This document shows positions 1 through 8,855 of a DNA stretch of 38,717 bases, piece after piece (the first letter of the stretch is position 1; each line of letters opens with the position of its first letter). The position numbers and the translations under genes were made by a program. The notes under the pieces are model-generated. The model worked only from the letters and a program-made list of their open reading frames with translations, searched no databases and had not been told where the DNA came from. The stretch comes from Anaerolineae bacterium (GTDB taxonomy: Bacteria > Chloroflexota > Anaerolineae > Aggregatilineales > Phototrophicaceae): NCBI GenBank assembly GCA_022843745.1, contig JALHNB010000055.1, positions 1 to 38,717 of the forward strand, read 5' to 3'.

Positions 1-2
1 CT

Positions 3-773
3 GAACCCCCTGCCGAACGTCGCGGTATCCTGCGCGGTGATTTTGGGCGTTCGTTTTTTCAGCGCCGCCCTGTGACTGATGTGATTTTCGAGCGCGTCCC
101 GGCGACTCTCGAACTCGGCTTCACATCGCTCGTCATCAGCCTGATCGTCGGCCTGCCCATCGGCATCATCGCGGCGGTTAAACGCGGCGGGCGATTCGAC
201 AGTTTTACGCGCATCCTGGCGGTTGTTTTTAACGCGATTCCCGTGTTCTGGCTGGGGCTTCTTTTAATTCTGATTTTTGGCTCAAAACTGGCGATTTTAC
301 CGATGGGCGGGCGCTGCGAGACGACGCTGACTGGCGGCTGTCCACCCTTATATGACCGTTTCAACTTTATCATTTTGCCCATGATCGTGCTGGCGACAGG
401 CGGCATTGCCGGATTTTCGCGCCTGATGCGGGCCTCGATGCTCGACGTGATCTCACAGGATTACGTGCGTACCGCCGCAGCGAAGGGGCTGTCGCAGCGC
501 GTCGTTTGGTTCAAACATGGCGCACGTAACGCGCTCATTCCGATTGCGACCTTTCTCGGCCCGGCGATCACGCTTGTCCTCAGCGGTGCGGCTATCACGG
601 AGACGATTTTTTCGTGGCCGGGGCTGGGGCGCTTATCGGTCAACGCCGTTATCCAGCGCGACTATCCCGTCGTCATGGCGGTCACGATCATCACGGCTAT
701 CGCCACCATTATCGGCTACTTATTATCCGACATCCTGTACGCGGTGATCGACCCGCGCATACGGTTCAGATAG
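3..773 (+). CDS. Dipeptide/oligopeptide ABC transporter permease (DppB/OppB type), 5' truncated
   Basis: Inner-membrane permease subunit of a peptide (or nickel/oligosaccharide) ABC importer. The frame is open to the left window edge, so the N-terminal part (first helix and part of the periplasmic region) is missing; the visible protein begins inside the conserved DFGRSFFQRRPVTDVI segment. A GTG at 72 lies inside this segment and is not the start. Several hydrophobic helices follow. The binding-protein-dependent transport signature is seen as SQDYVRTAAAKGLS followed by a conserved GLGRLSVNAVIQRDYPVV segment and the usual C-terminal DPRIRF. The next gene, 950-1870, encodes the DppC-type partner, so the two form a heterodimeric channel. 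The ATPases and binding protein are not in view and are presumably upstream. The family call is secure; the substrate is not. Confidence 0.95.
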   Translation, partial: EPPAERRGILRGDFGRSFFQRRPVTDVIFERVPATLELGFTSLVISLIVGLPIGIIAAVKRGGRFDSFTRILAVVFNAIPVFWLGLLLILIFGSKLAILPMGGRCETTLTGGCPPLYDRFNFIILPMIVLATGGIAGFSRLMRASMLDVISQDYVRTAAAKGLSQRVVWFKHGARNALIPIATFLGPAITLVLSGAAITETIFSWPGLGRLSVNAVIQRDYPVVMAVTIITAIATIIGYLLSDILYAVIDPRIRFR

Positions 774-826
774 CATGTCAGCTATTTGCTGTCGTGTGAT
801 AGAGATTCGTTTTCATAACATGATTT

Positions 827-850
827 GGGCGCAAGGCCTTGCGCCCCTAC
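827..850. repeat. Dispersed GGGGCGCA palindrome, copy 1
   Basis: A perfect 20-bp palindrome (GGGCGCAAGG/CCTTGCGCCC, 827-846) is followed by CTAC. It is a member of the GTAGGGGCGCA family found at least seven more times in this window. It lies between the two permease genes and could fold in the transcript. No T-run follows, so it is not a standard intrinsic terminator. Confidence 0.75.
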
Positions 851-892
851 AACCCACATAGGGCGTAACAACCCGTATAAGTCGAATTAGGA

Positions 893-930
893 AGCTGAGA
901 TGCTGACAAGCTGACTGGCTGACACGCTAA
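893..930. repeat. 8-bp-period GCTGACNN array, copy 1
   Basis: Four to five consecutive 8-mers are seen: GCTGAGAT, GCTGACAA, GCTGACTG, GCTGACAC, then GCTAAAAA. The array sits just upstream of the DppC-type gene. The same array occurs in the opposite orientation at 29681-29719. Its function is unknown. Confidence 0.7.
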
Positions 931-949
931 AAAACTAAAGGCTCAAAAA

Positions 950-1870
950 ATGTCCGCACAAACGACACAAACGACTGTTCAAAGAATCGGCACGACTGAA
1001 ACGCGCGAGGTCAGCGAATCGCTGATGGCGCGGGCGATGCGCCGCCTGCGACGTGACCGGATGACGATGGCCGCGATTATCGTTATCGTGATTCTGGCGC
1101 TGCTGGCGATCTTCGCACCCTTCCTCACCACTCAGGTTTTCCACGTTGACCCCAACCGTACCGACTCCGATCTGCGCTTTGCCCCTGTCGGCACGTCAGG
1201 ACATCCCCTCGGCACGGATGACCTGGGGCGGGATCATCTGGCGCGGCTGCTCCACGCCGGGCAAATTTCGCTCGGAATCGGTTTCGGTGGCGCGTTTCTG
1301 ATTTTAATTATCGGCCTGTCTTTCGGCACGATCACGGGCTATTTCGGCGGCGCGGTGGACGACATCATGAATTGGGTGATTACGACGCTCGATTCCATCC
1401 CGACGCTCTATCTGCTGCTGATTATTTCCGCGATTCTGTCACCATCCGCTGAGGCGTTGGTGATCGTGCTGGCACTGGCAGGCTGGACTGGCACGACACG
1501 ACTGATTCGCGGCGAAACGCTGACTCTGCGCGAACGCGAATATATTCTGAGCGCGAGAGCCGTCGGCGCGTCACCCTGGCGCATCATGTTCTCGCACATC
1601 CTGCCAAACCTCACGTCGATCACGGCGATTTCGCTGGCAACGAGCATCGGCAACCTGATTCTGATCGAATCGGCCTTGAGTTTTCTGAATGTGGGTGTCC
1701 AGCCGCCGACACCGACCTGGGGCAATATGCTCAGTAATTCGCAGACGTTTTTTACGCTGGGTGGGCATCTGGTGGTGCTGCCGGGGCTGCTGATCGTGAC
1801 GACGGTGCTGTGCCTGTACGTCATCGGCGACGGCGTGCGCGACGCTTTCGACCCGACGATTGTGGATTAA
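950..1870 (+). CDS. Dipeptide/oligopeptide ABC transporter permease (DppC/OppC type)
   Basis: Second transmembrane subunit of the peptide-type importer begun at the left edge. It has a cytoplasmic N-terminal tail, one helix (about residues 45-62), a periplasmic segment with the family's HPLGTDDLGRD motif, then five more helices. The EAA-loop region reads YILSARAVGASPWRIMFSHILPN, and a conserved motif lies near LSFLNVGVQPPTPTWG. Length (306 aa) is normal. ATG 950 has no good Shine-Dalgarno sequence; the 176-bp gap upstream holds a palindromic repeat and an 8-mer array, so the start region may have been remodelled. The gene converges with the glycosyltransferase gene 11 bp downstream. Confidence 0.95.
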   Translation: MSAQTTQTTVQRIGTTETREVSESLMARAMRRLRRDRMTMAAIIVIVILALLAIFAPFLTTQVFHVDPNRTDSDLRFAPVGTSGHPLGTDDLGRDHLARLLHAGQISLGIGFGGAFLILIIGLSFGTITGYFGGAVDDIMNWVITTLDSIPTLYLLLIISAILSPSAEALVIVLALAGWTGTTRLIRGETLTLREREYILSARAVGASPWRIMFSHILPNLTSITAISLATSIGNLILIESALSFLNVGVQPPTPTWGNMLSNSQTFFTLGGHLVVLPGLLIVTTVLCLYVIGDGVRDAFDPTIVD

Positions 1871-1881
1871 TGGATAAGGCG

Positions 1882-3111
1882 CTAGATTTTACGGCGTTCC
1901 TGCCACTTTTCCCATAGAAATTGGACAGCATATACAAAAGCTACCGCCATAAATGGGGTCAGCATTGTTCTTTCGCGCGTATTCAATCCAGACGATTTCA
2001 CCAGGAGCGTGCCAACCGTATAGTATACCCCTATTGTGAACACACCCCCCAAAAGCACCCAGTGCTTGCGGCGGTACGCAAACCATAAACCCAATATGCT
2101 GCCCAGCAGAAAAATGCCGTTCCAGGCGATTTGAATGCCTATAGATAACCAGTTATTGCTAAAATGAGGTAGCAGATTCGATGCGAACGGCAGCAAACCG
2201 TACATTCGTGCAAACCCGACAGGAATTGTAGCAATATAAATTAGCGGATACTTTAAAAATATTTCCAGTGAGACGGCCTGAAGCGCATCGGCTACCTCTG
2301 GTGACGCGGCAAAATAACCATTGCGTGTCCCAGCATCAACGGTGCTTATATCATGCCCTAAATGCTGTTCAACGCGCTGGTTGATCTTTGTGTAGATGTC
2401 ATCCATATTCTCGCTTGTTTGCCCGACAGCAATTCGCTCGATGGATGCCGCGCGATAATAAAGCATCGTATAGGGTGAAATCGTCGAAAATGTTGGATTA
2501 TCAAATACTGTGGCGTTATGAATTAGCCAAACGCTAATCCCAAGCAGGCTGAATAATGCAAATGCTGCGATGCTTAACCATTTTTTTCGGTCAATCAGCA
2601 CAAACCAGAAAGCCAGAATAACCCAAAGCAGGTAAGTGGCAGGTCGCGTAAAAGCCGATAATACTAATGCTGTTGCGGCAGTGATTGACCACAACAACGA
2701 ATAGTTTTTATTCAGAGACGTCATAGATTTTAAGAGCAGAATTATCGACACCAGCAGCAAAAAATTCGCTATTGGCTCCGGCCCCAGAAAGGCCGAAAAA
2801 ACAATGGATGATGGATCAACTGCAACGATGATCCCGGCTAGAAGGGCGTATCGAGATGAGAAGCCAAATTGTAGCGCCAATATGCAGCTTAGAGGCGCGA
2901 TCAAACTGCCGATCACGCTATTGAACAGAAGCACAGCATTGTTATCCATATTGAGTGCATAAATGATTAATGAAAACAGCGGCGGGCGCACGAGGAAAAG
3001 GCTATTTGTGAAATCCCCAAAGGATTGAAAATGTTCTGCCCCAAGAGAATATAAAATGTAGTCACCCGCTTCAAAGCGACTCAAATCATCTGTGTGCCAT
3101 ATAGCCACCAA
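1882..3111 (-). CDS. GT39-like membrane glycosyltransferase, 5' end unresolved
   Basis: Polytopic membrane protein (at least nine hydrophobic helices) of the PMT/ArnT-like type that transfers sugars from polyprenyl-phosphate carriers. After the first helix it has the family's acidic loop (HTDDLSRFEAGDY, candidate catalytic Asp) and an FLVRPPLFSLII segment. The first usable start in this frame is TTG 3111, which cuts off the first helix: the frame stays open to about 3186 and encodes KSGLLLIFAAALILRLIL, a typical GT39 first helix. A run of eight C (3166-3173; G on the coding strand) separates it from an ATG at 3215. With nine G the ATG would join this frame. The gene is more AT-rich than its neighbours, which suggests transfer. 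The acceptor is unknown. Confidence 0.8.
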   Translation of the reverse strand: MVAIWHTDDLSRFEAGDYILYSLGAEHFQSFGDFTNSLFLVRPPLFSLIIYALNMDNNAVLLFNSVIGSLIAPLSCILALQFGFSSRYALLAGIIVAVDPSSIVFSAFLGPEPIANFLLLVSIILLLKSMTSLNKNYSLLWSITAATALVLSAFTRPATYLLWVILAFWFVLIDRKKWLSIAAFALFSLLGISVWLIHNATVFDNPTFSTISPYTMLYYRAASIERIAVGQTSENMDDIYTKINQRVEQHLGHDISTVDAGTRNGYFAASPEVADALQAVSLEIFLKYPLIYIATIPVGFARMYGLLPFASNLLPHFSNNWLSIGIQIAWNGIFLLGSILGLWFAYRRKHWVLLGGVFTIGVYYTVGTLLVKSSGLNTRERTMLTPFMAVAFVYAVQFLWEKWQERRKI

Positions 3112-3215
3112 AATTAGTCTTAGAATTAGAGCGGCAGCAAATATCAGGAGTAACCCTGACTTATTCCCCCCCCTCTTACAATTATTCTATTTCGCTCGCT
3201 CTTATCGAGTAACAT
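3112..3215 (-). other. Probable frameshifted 5' end of the GT39-like gene
   Basis: The first transmembrane helix of the downstream gene is encoded here without a start codon. ATG 3215 opens another frame that runs into an eight-base G run; one additional G would fuse the two into MLLDKSERNRIIVRGGG followed by the helix. This is a sequencing or assembly error, a real mutation, or a slippage switch. The rest of the gap up to 3351 shows no gene or clear promoter. Confidence 0.5.
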
Positions 3216-3351
3216 ATATATCTATTGCACTCTTGCTATTGGTTCTTGTATCGTGTGTGATAAGGAAAGTTAATCGCTTGACAGCCTTTCGCCATGCGGT
3301 TAAATTCGCTACAGATTTTACTTTACTTGGTAATTTGTTGCACTACTTTGA

Positions 3352-4077
3352 TTGACTAAAATATTGTCAGCGCGAATCATTCAATTTCTAGGCATACAGG
3401 GGCTTCTGTTTATCACGCTGATCACGATAGACGTGCAGCAAAGCGGCGATCCGGCAGGCCGAGCGATCAACGCCATGACGTGGGGGCTGATTCTGTTGTG
3501 GATCGTCCTCGGCGGCGGGCTGATGCTGTGGTTTCGCGACAATGTGCGCCAGCGCGTCCTCAAAATTGACCTGAACTGGCGCGTCAAATTCGTGCTGATG
3601 GCTGTCGGGCTGGCGTTGCTTGAAGAAGTGGTTACAACAGGGATGACCAATCTCGCGCCGCTGTTCGGTGTCGGTGTGGGCGAAGCGTATATCACGGCCT
3701 CCGCCAATTATTTTGACGTGGTGCTGTTCCACAGCGTCATCATTTTTGTCCCGATGTTTATCACCTGGGCGTGGCTGCTGAAGCGATACACCTTCAGCCC
3801 GAACGCGGTCTTTATCCTGTTTGGGCTGAACGGGATGTTGGGCGAGATTATCAGCTTTGGGTCGGGAAATCTCATCCTGATCGGCTTCTGGACATATGTT
3901 TACGGCCTGATGGTCTATCTGCCCGCCTACTCGATCCCGGCGGAGCGCAATGCTACAACGCCGCGATTTTACCACTACCCATTAGCAGTTATTTTGCCCA
4001 TTATCTGCTCCATTCCCGTTGTCCTCGTCGTCGGCACGATTCATCCTATCGGCATCCATTTTGCGGCGATACCGTAG
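3352..4077 (+). CDS. Hypothetical integral membrane protein with Glu-Glu motif
   Basis: Unrecognised protein of 241 aa with about seven hydrophobic helices. The first start after the upstream stop is TTG 3352, with another TTG at 3364; no ATG and no clear ribosome site is present, so the start is uncertain. A buried LLEEVV motif, an FHSVIIF segment and a FGLNGMLGE segment recall the Glu-Glu...His layout of CPBP-type intramembrane proteases, but the EExxxR consensus is not met and I do not assign it. It converges with the histidine kinase gene 7 bp downstream. Base composition is like the chromosomal background. Confidence 0.6.
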   Translation: MTKILSARIIQFLGIQGLLFITLITIDVQQSGDPAGRAINAMTWGLILLWIVLGGGLMLWFRDNVRQRVLKIDLNWRVKFVLMAVGLALLEEVVTTGMTNLAPLFGVGVGEAYITASANYFDVVLFHSVIIFVPMFITWAWLLKRYTFSPNAVFILFGLNGMLGEIISFGSGNLILIGFWTYVYGLMVYLPAYSIPAERNATTPRFYHYPLAVILPIICSIPVVLVVGTIHPIGIHFAAIP

Positions 4078-4084
4078 CAACCTG

Positions 4085-5953
4085 TTACGAGGCGAGTTCG
4101 CGGATGGGTATCGTGAAATGAAACGTCGTCCCCTGCCCCACTTCGGACTCTGCCCAGATGCGCCCATCATGCAGTTCTACCGCTTTCTTGCAGACTGCCA
4201 ACCCGATGCCCGTACCAGGATACTCGTCGGCAATATGGAGACGTTTAAAAATAATAAAAATCTGTTCCAGATACTGCTGCTCGATGCCGATGCCATTATC
4301 GCGCACTGAAAATACCCAGTGTTGATCCTTGCAGGTCGCGCCGATGTGGATTTCCGGTTTTTTCGCGCTGCGATACTTGATTGCATTTTCAATCAAATTC
4401 TGAAAAAGCTGGATCATGAGTTCTTCATCAGCGATGATTTTGGGCAGGTTATCATGGGTGATGTGAGCATCGGTCTCCGCTAACATCACTTCCAGAAATT
4501 GTATGGTTTTGTCCAGTACCTCCTGCATATCCAGCAGGGTGAAGGTGTGCGAACGACTCTCGACGCGCGAATACATCAGCAAATCCTGAATCAGGTTCTT
4601 CATGCGCAGCGCACCATCAACCGCAAATTTGATAAATTCACGACCTTCCTCATTCAGTTTGTCCGGGAAGCGCTGTTCAATCAATTGCAGATAGCTGGTT
4701 ACGGTGCGCAGCGGCTCTTGCAGATCGTGAGAGGCGACATAGGCATAGCGGCGCAGCTCCTCGTTTGATCGCTGCAATGCTGCCGTGCGTTCCTCGACTT
4801 TGTGTTCCAATTGCCCTGAGTAATCCTGTAATTCGTCGATCAGGCGGTGATTATCGAGAACGAGGATACACTCCCGAACCAGCAGTTCGAGAATTTTGAG
4901 GTCGTCATCAATAAAAAGGGAACGATCTCGCAGGGCAACGATCAGCAGCCCCCAGGAGCGCTCCTGATTGTGGATCGGCACGAGCAACCAGGTCTGCGCA
5001 CCGAGTGTCCGTAATTGGCGGCGTTCGTCGGCATCAGCAATATCAGGAAGAGAACGTGACATTGTCTGGCGATGCTGCCAGCCCTGATTGATGAACCGCT
5101 GACCATTTTGAATTAAACTGGCAAACAGCGCCTGGTCAGTCGCGGCGAGTATGTCCCACTCATTTGCGGACTCGTTGAGCCTCAACACGCCACCCGCCAT
5201 ACCATTAGTGGCTTGCTTCGCTCCCTGGCTCAACTGCCGGAAGTTATCGCTCACAAATGCCTCACTGGCAGGCGCTATTCTGGTTTGCAAGAGGTAATCG
5301 CGTAGTTCCTCCATTTGCCATGCAAGGCGTTGTCCACGTGGTGGCACAAAGGCCACGTAAAAAAACACGGCTGAAACTGCCGAGGCGATCTGAGCAATCG
5401 GGGTCGTGACAGGTGCGATGATGGGGAACTGCGCCTTGATAACATTGATGACGAAGGCCAATGTGAAAACAGCCGAACTGAGCGTAATAATCCACAGCCT
5501 GCGGCGAAGGGTCCCCACCGTCGCCTGCATACCCCGGTAAAACCCCAGCGTACAGTAGGCTTCGACAACCGCACAGTAGCCGAAAATGAGAACCACCGTG
5601 AGCGCCGGATTGGATACCATCCGAAACCAGAGCAAGGCACAGCTCAATAGAAAACCGACTACGATAATGATACCGATTCGTGGTCGGCTGGGGCGGAAGT
5701 ATTGAAGGAGGCGAAACAAAAAATAAGGCTGCGAAAACAGCACAAATGCGCCCGCAAGATCAAGCGCACCCGACTGGAAGAGCTGCAAATTGCGCAGCAG
5801 AACAAGGGCAAAGGGGAAGCCAAGTGCAGTCGCCATCAGGGCAAAGTCACGGCGGCGCGGGTCACGGTGACGGATATAGTCAACAATGGCAATCAAACTC
5901 AGCAGGATGAAAATAATCTGAGTATTAAAGGCAATAATTTCACTGATGTTCAT
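4085..5953 (-). CDS. Membrane-bound GAF sensor histidine kinase, orphan
   Basis: Sensor kinase of 622 aa. The N-terminal ~205 residues form about seven hydrophobic helices (a MASE-like sensor). A GAF-like domain follows (about 225-370), then a coiled coil around KVEERTAALQRSNEELRR, a HisKA dimerisation domain with the phospho-acceptor H-box ASHDLQEPLR, and a HATPase domain with N-box LIENAIKYR, G1 DNGIGIE and G2 GTGIGLAVCKKAVELHDGR. The layout resembles the phytochrome-like kinase group. ATG 5953 is preferred because GGAGG lies 7 bases upstream; the longer frame opens only with TTG 5998. No response regulator is adjacent, so its partner is elsewhere. The signal sensed is unknown. Confidence 0.93.
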   Translation of the reverse strand: MNISEIIAFNTQIIFILLSLIAIVDYIRHRDPRRRDFALMATALGFPFALVLLRNLQLFQSGALDLAGAFVLFSQPYFLFRLLQYFRPSRPRIGIIIVVGFLLSCALLWFRMVSNPALTVVLIFGYCAVVEAYCTLGFYRGMQATVGTLRRRLWIITLSSAVFTLAFVINVIKAQFPIIAPVTTPIAQIASAVSAVFFYVAFVPPRGQRLAWQMEELRDYLLQTRIAPASEAFVSDNFRQLSQGAKQATNGMAGGVLRLNESANEWDILAATDQALFASLIQNGQRFINQGWQHRQTMSRSLPDIADADERRQLRTLGAQTWLLVPIHNQERSWGLLIVALRDRSLFIDDDLKILELLVRECILVLDNHRLIDELQDYSGQLEHKVEERTAALQRSNEELRRYAYVASHDLQEPLRTVTSYLQLIEQRFPDKLNEEGREFIKFAVDGALRMKNLIQDLLMYSRVESRSHTFTLLDMQEVLDKTIQFLEVMLAETDAHITHDNLPKIIADEELMIQLFQNLIENAIKYRSAKKPEIHIGATCKDQHWVFSVRDNGIGIEQQYLEQIFIIFKRLHIADEYPGTGIGLAVCKKAVELHDGRIWAESEVGQGTTFHFTIPIRELAS

Positions 5954-6287
5954 GAAGCCCCCTCCACCCGCAGAAACTTGCGTCGATGAAGCAGACAAAA
6001 CGCCGTAAATAGAACCGAGCGTTTTAAAAATTACTCATCACCGCGCCTTGCCGAGAAACAGGAGAACTTAGTTGACTTGAACAGATTTCTCGTCGTGTGA
6101 AACTCTGCCGCAGCGATGTCCTGACATCTGAAAAACCAGCGCACCGATCCGCAGCGATGCGTCATATGAGGAAGAGATGGTTGATGCAGAGTTAGCGTTA
6201 ATATACCCCCTAAGACTGCCGAAAACATAGGTCAACTGGCCTATCATTATCCCTATATGTGAGCATCAATCGTATGTTTTAAATTGG
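5954..6287. other. Intergenic stretch without a recognisable gene
   Basis: About 330 bp between the histidine kinase and the oxidoreductase gene, both on the minus strand. Only short frames without coding character are present. A small inverted repeat (ATAGG...CCTAT near 6220-6236) and a TTGACC on the minus strand at about 6227-6232 lie here, but no -10 box at suitable spacing was found. It presumably holds the kinase promoter. Confidence 0.5.
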
Positions 6288-7163
6288 TTAGAACCACTCC
6301 TCCATCATGTTACGCGCCTCGCGCAGTTTTTTGACATGCTCGTCCAGCGTCGTAAAGCCCATGCCCATCGTGCTGATGCTCAGATGCGTCGCGTCGATTT
6401 CGTCCCAGGCGCGCACCGTGTCCGCCAATTCAGGGATTGGCAGTCGTGCCAGATGCAAACGCGGCTCGATTCCCACGTCCTCGACTTTTCGCCCCGCCTC
6501 GACAATGTATGCCCGAAACTGAGCGATCAACGCGCGGCCTTTTTCATCCAACTGCGTCTGCGGAAACCAGCCGTCGCCGATCCGTGCAGTACGTTTCAAC
6601 ACGATATCCGCCTCACCACCAAACCAGATCGGAATCGGGCGCTGAATCGGCATCGGCAAAATTCCGGCTTCGGGGATGTGATGCCACTGACCGTCAAATT
6701 TCACGACTGGCTGAGTCCACAGCAGGCGCAAAACTTCGACCTGTTCCTCGCTGCGTTTGCCGCGATTGTGAAAATCCTCGTTGAGCGATTCGTACTCGAC
6801 TTCGTTCCAGCCTGTGCCGATCCCCAGGCGCACACGTCCCCCACTGAACAGGTCAAGCTGCGCCGCTTGCTTGGCGACCAGCGCCGTCTGCCGCTGCGGG
6901 AGGATCAGAATTCCGGTCACAAATTCCAACTGCGTCGTGATGGCGGCGGCATAACCGAACAGCATAAAAATCTCGTGAAACAGCGTTTCCGAGTTATACG
7001 GCCCTTTCCAGTTCGGGCGATTCGCCAGCCCCGCGCCCAACACGTGGTCATAGGCCAGCAGGTGCTTATAGCCCATGCCCTCTACCGCCTGGATATAGTC
7101 GCGAATGGCGATCACATCTGTTCCGCTTTCCGTCTGTGGGAAAACGACTCCAATTTTCATCAT
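6288..7163 (-). CDS. LLM-class (F420-type) oxidoreductase
   Basis: Cytoplasmic flavin/deazaflavin oxidoreductase of the luciferase-like monooxygenase fold (TIM barrel). The N-terminus MKIGVVFPQTE, the YDHVLGA segment and the RLGIGTGWNEVEYESLN motif match the group annotated as TIGR03619-like F420-dependent oxidoreductases; PIPIWFGGEADIVLKRTARIGDGW is the second conserved block. ATG 7163 (or the adjacent ATG 7160) follows AAGGA at good spacing; an in-frame start at 7184 lies upstream of this ribosome site and is not preferred. Length of 291 aa is normal. Cofactor F420 versus FMN cannot be decided from sequence alone, and the substrate is unknown. The gene is divergent from the glycosyltransferase pseudogene. 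Confidence 0.9.
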   Translation of the reverse strand: MMKIGVVFPQTESGTDVIAIRDYIQAVEGMGYKHLLAYDHVLGAGLANRPNWKGPYNSETLFHEIFMLFGYAAAITTQLEFVTGILILPQRQTALVAKQAAQLDLFSGGRVRLGIGTGWNEVEYESLNEDFHNRGKRSEEQVEVLRLLWTQPVVKFDGQWHHIPEAGILPMPIQRPIPIWFGGEADIVLKRTARIGDGWFPQTQLDEKGRALIAQFRAYIVEAGRKVEDVGIEPRLHLARLPIPELADTVRAWDEIDATHLSISTMGMGFTTLDEHVKKLREARNMMEEWF

Positions 7164-7224
7164 GATTTTTTTCCTTGTGTACACAACAGCAAACCATATC
7201 CGATATTATTCCTACAGGCAAGGC

Positions 7225-7294
7225 TATGCTATATTGGAATCATGATGATAGATAACATCATAATCATGACGACACCATGATGAAGGAAATGCTG
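7225..7294 (+). promoter_or_regulatory. Duplicated promoter/leader, copy 1
   Basis: TATGCTATATTGGAAT (7225-7240) includes an extended -10 box (TG-C-TATATT). A later block, TGACGACACCATGATGAAGG (starting 7267), ends in a ribosome-site-like GAAGGAA. Both blocks recur at 8811-8855, directly before the SH3 gene. Copy 1 carries 26 bp between the blocks containing an ATGATG...CATCAT inverted repeat. The leader is followed by a short dead-end ATG frame, and the glycosyltransferase gene starts 45 bp later. Confidence 0.55.
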
Positions 7295-7338
7295 CCGACA
7301 ACTGGGGTTATTTACTCGTGAAAGGCTAAAAGCTCAGC

Positions 7339-8799
7339 GTGTCAAAATCGCAAGTTAAACCACGCATTATTATTCTCCTGCTCGCAGCCTGGGTAGTGAT
7401 GACCATCCGTTTGAGCGTTCCCTGGTTTGGCTATCACGATTCAAATGGTGCCATGTTCAGTATTTTTGTTCGCAATTATCAATGGTACGGTATGCCAGCA
7501 GTCGGTTTTATGCAAGTGCTGAACCCTGCACCGACGACCCCTGACCAGTTTCACTATTACCAACATCATCCTATCCTGACTGCCTGGGTATCTGCGCTTT
7601 TTAGCAGTGTCGCTGGCTTAAACGAAGTTTCAATGCGCATGGTGTCGATTTTGGCATCAATGATTAGCATAACCGCCTTTTACGTCATATGTCGTCGGCT
7701 TTATGGGGCGCGAGTGGGCTGGTGGGGTGCCGCTTTCTACGCAGCGTCACCCATGATCGCCTATTTTGGCCGAATGTCGAACCATGAATTGTTGACGTTG
7801 ATGTTCTTGATGCTGTTTACCTGTATCCTGATCAACTGGCTGCGAAAGCCAAGCCGGGTACGATGGTGGGCATTATTGATATTTGGGATTCTTGCTGTCT
7901 GGACGGCCTGGGCTGCGCTGTTTTTTATTGCTCTATTCGTTTTGCTAACATTGTGGATAGGATCGCGGGCGCAACGACAAGCAATGATTGTGCTGGGTGG
8001 CCTGACCGTCCTCAGTGTTATCGGACTGGTTGCATTTTATCAAGCTCAGTGGTCTGGCACGATTGCCGATTTGATCGAAGTTTTTATATGGCGCAGCAGT
8101 CCCACAACTTTGAGACGCGGCTCACAGAGCTTTACAATGCTGGAATAGTCAGGGAGGCAGTTCCAGGATATGATGTATTTTGCGACCCCTACCCTGGTTT
8201 TCCTGGCTTTTTGGGGCGGGATTCACATCCTGCGTTCCGGCACAAAACAGACGAGGGCGTTTCTGCTCGCTCTGCTTGTGTCAGGAATCGGTTATATACT
8301 GGTTTTCCGCAACGCTTCTTTTATCCACAGTTACTATAAGATTTATCTTTTCCCTGCTCTGGCGTTGGCTGCGGGCGCAGCGCTTATACCCAGTGCTCAA
8401 CCGAGAACACGGCGCAGTGACCGCAGAATTCATGCCGTCAAAGTTGCTTTTATCGTGCTGACATTCGTGACCAGTGGATACATCGTTTGGGCGCTCCATC
8501 GTATTCTCGACCAGAATAATCTGATGCCACTCGTAACAGGCATTGTCGAAAACACTTCTCAGGACGACCATATTCTATCTAATTTACCGGATACGGGTTT
8601 TGGCCTCGAATACTATGCAATGCGTCCAATAGAATATGAGATTGACCCCCAAACAGCCCTTAAGCTGGCTGAGAGCCTTCCACAAAATCAGGCCTACCTA
8701 TTTTGCGGGCAGGGTAATCCTGCAATCGAACTGGATGCCTATACCTATGTGGTGCTGGGTAATTGCCGCTTGTATCGCCTAAGTACCTCATCAGGATGA
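7339..8799 (+). pseudogene. GT39-like glycosyltransferase broken by compensating frameshifts
   Basis: Two open segments in the same frame (7339-8148 and 8170-8799) together encode a ~485-aa polytopic membrane protein of the PMT/ArnT-like type. Visible are helix 1 with RLSVPWFGYHDSNG (candidate catalytic Asp), YYQHHPILTAWVSALF, and a further helix block with a C-terminal soluble part. The frame is closed by TAG 8146-8148. In the +2 frame the intervening stretch reads naturally as HNFETRLTELYNAGIVREAV, so a one-base loss near 8095-8105 and a one-base gain near 8160-8175 explain the break. Start is GTG 7339 with no good ribosome site. Either a decayed gene or two assembly errors. It lies exactly between the two leader copies. 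Confidence 0.75.
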
Positions 8800-8810
8800 G
8801 CATGACGGGT

Positions 8811-8855
8811 TATGCTATATTGGAATTGTGACGACACCATGACGAAGGAACGCTG
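8811..8855 (+). promoter_or_regulatory. Duplicated promoter/leader, copy 2, of the SH3 gene
   Basis: TATGCTATATTGGAAT (8811-8826) with extended -10 TG-C-TATATT, then TGACGACACCATGACGAAGG (from 8829) supplying the ribosome site GAAGGAA upstream of ATG 8859. This is the probable functional promoter and leader of the SH3 protein gene. No good -35 box is seen, which fits an extended -10 promoter. The near-identical copy 1 lies 1.6 kb upstream. Confidence 0.55.

Noticed and set aside
827-850. Intrinsic terminator between the two peptide permeases
   Set aside because: The hairpin is strong but no T-run follows, and the same palindrome occurs inside coding regions, so it is a dispersed repeat.
893-930. 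CRISPR-like array
   Set aside because: Units are only 8 bp without spacers, so this is a simple tandem array.
3092-3355. 87-aa plus-strand frame in the gap after the glycosyltransferase
   Set aside because: Overlaps the 5' end of the glycosyltransferase gene, has no ribosome site and no coding character.
3352-4077. CPBP-family intramembrane protease
   Set aside because: Glu-Glu and His-containing segments are suggestive, but the EExxxR motif is missing, so only a membrane protein is claimed.
6031-6228. 65-aa minus-strand frame upstream of the histidine kinase
   Set aside because: Cys- and Arg-rich composition, no ribosome site and no recognisable domain.
6336-7280. Long plus-strand open frame (314 aa) opposite the LLM oxidoreductase
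   Set aside because: It is the antisense shadow of a well-supported gene, has no family features and is rich in Arg, His and Gln as shadow frames are.
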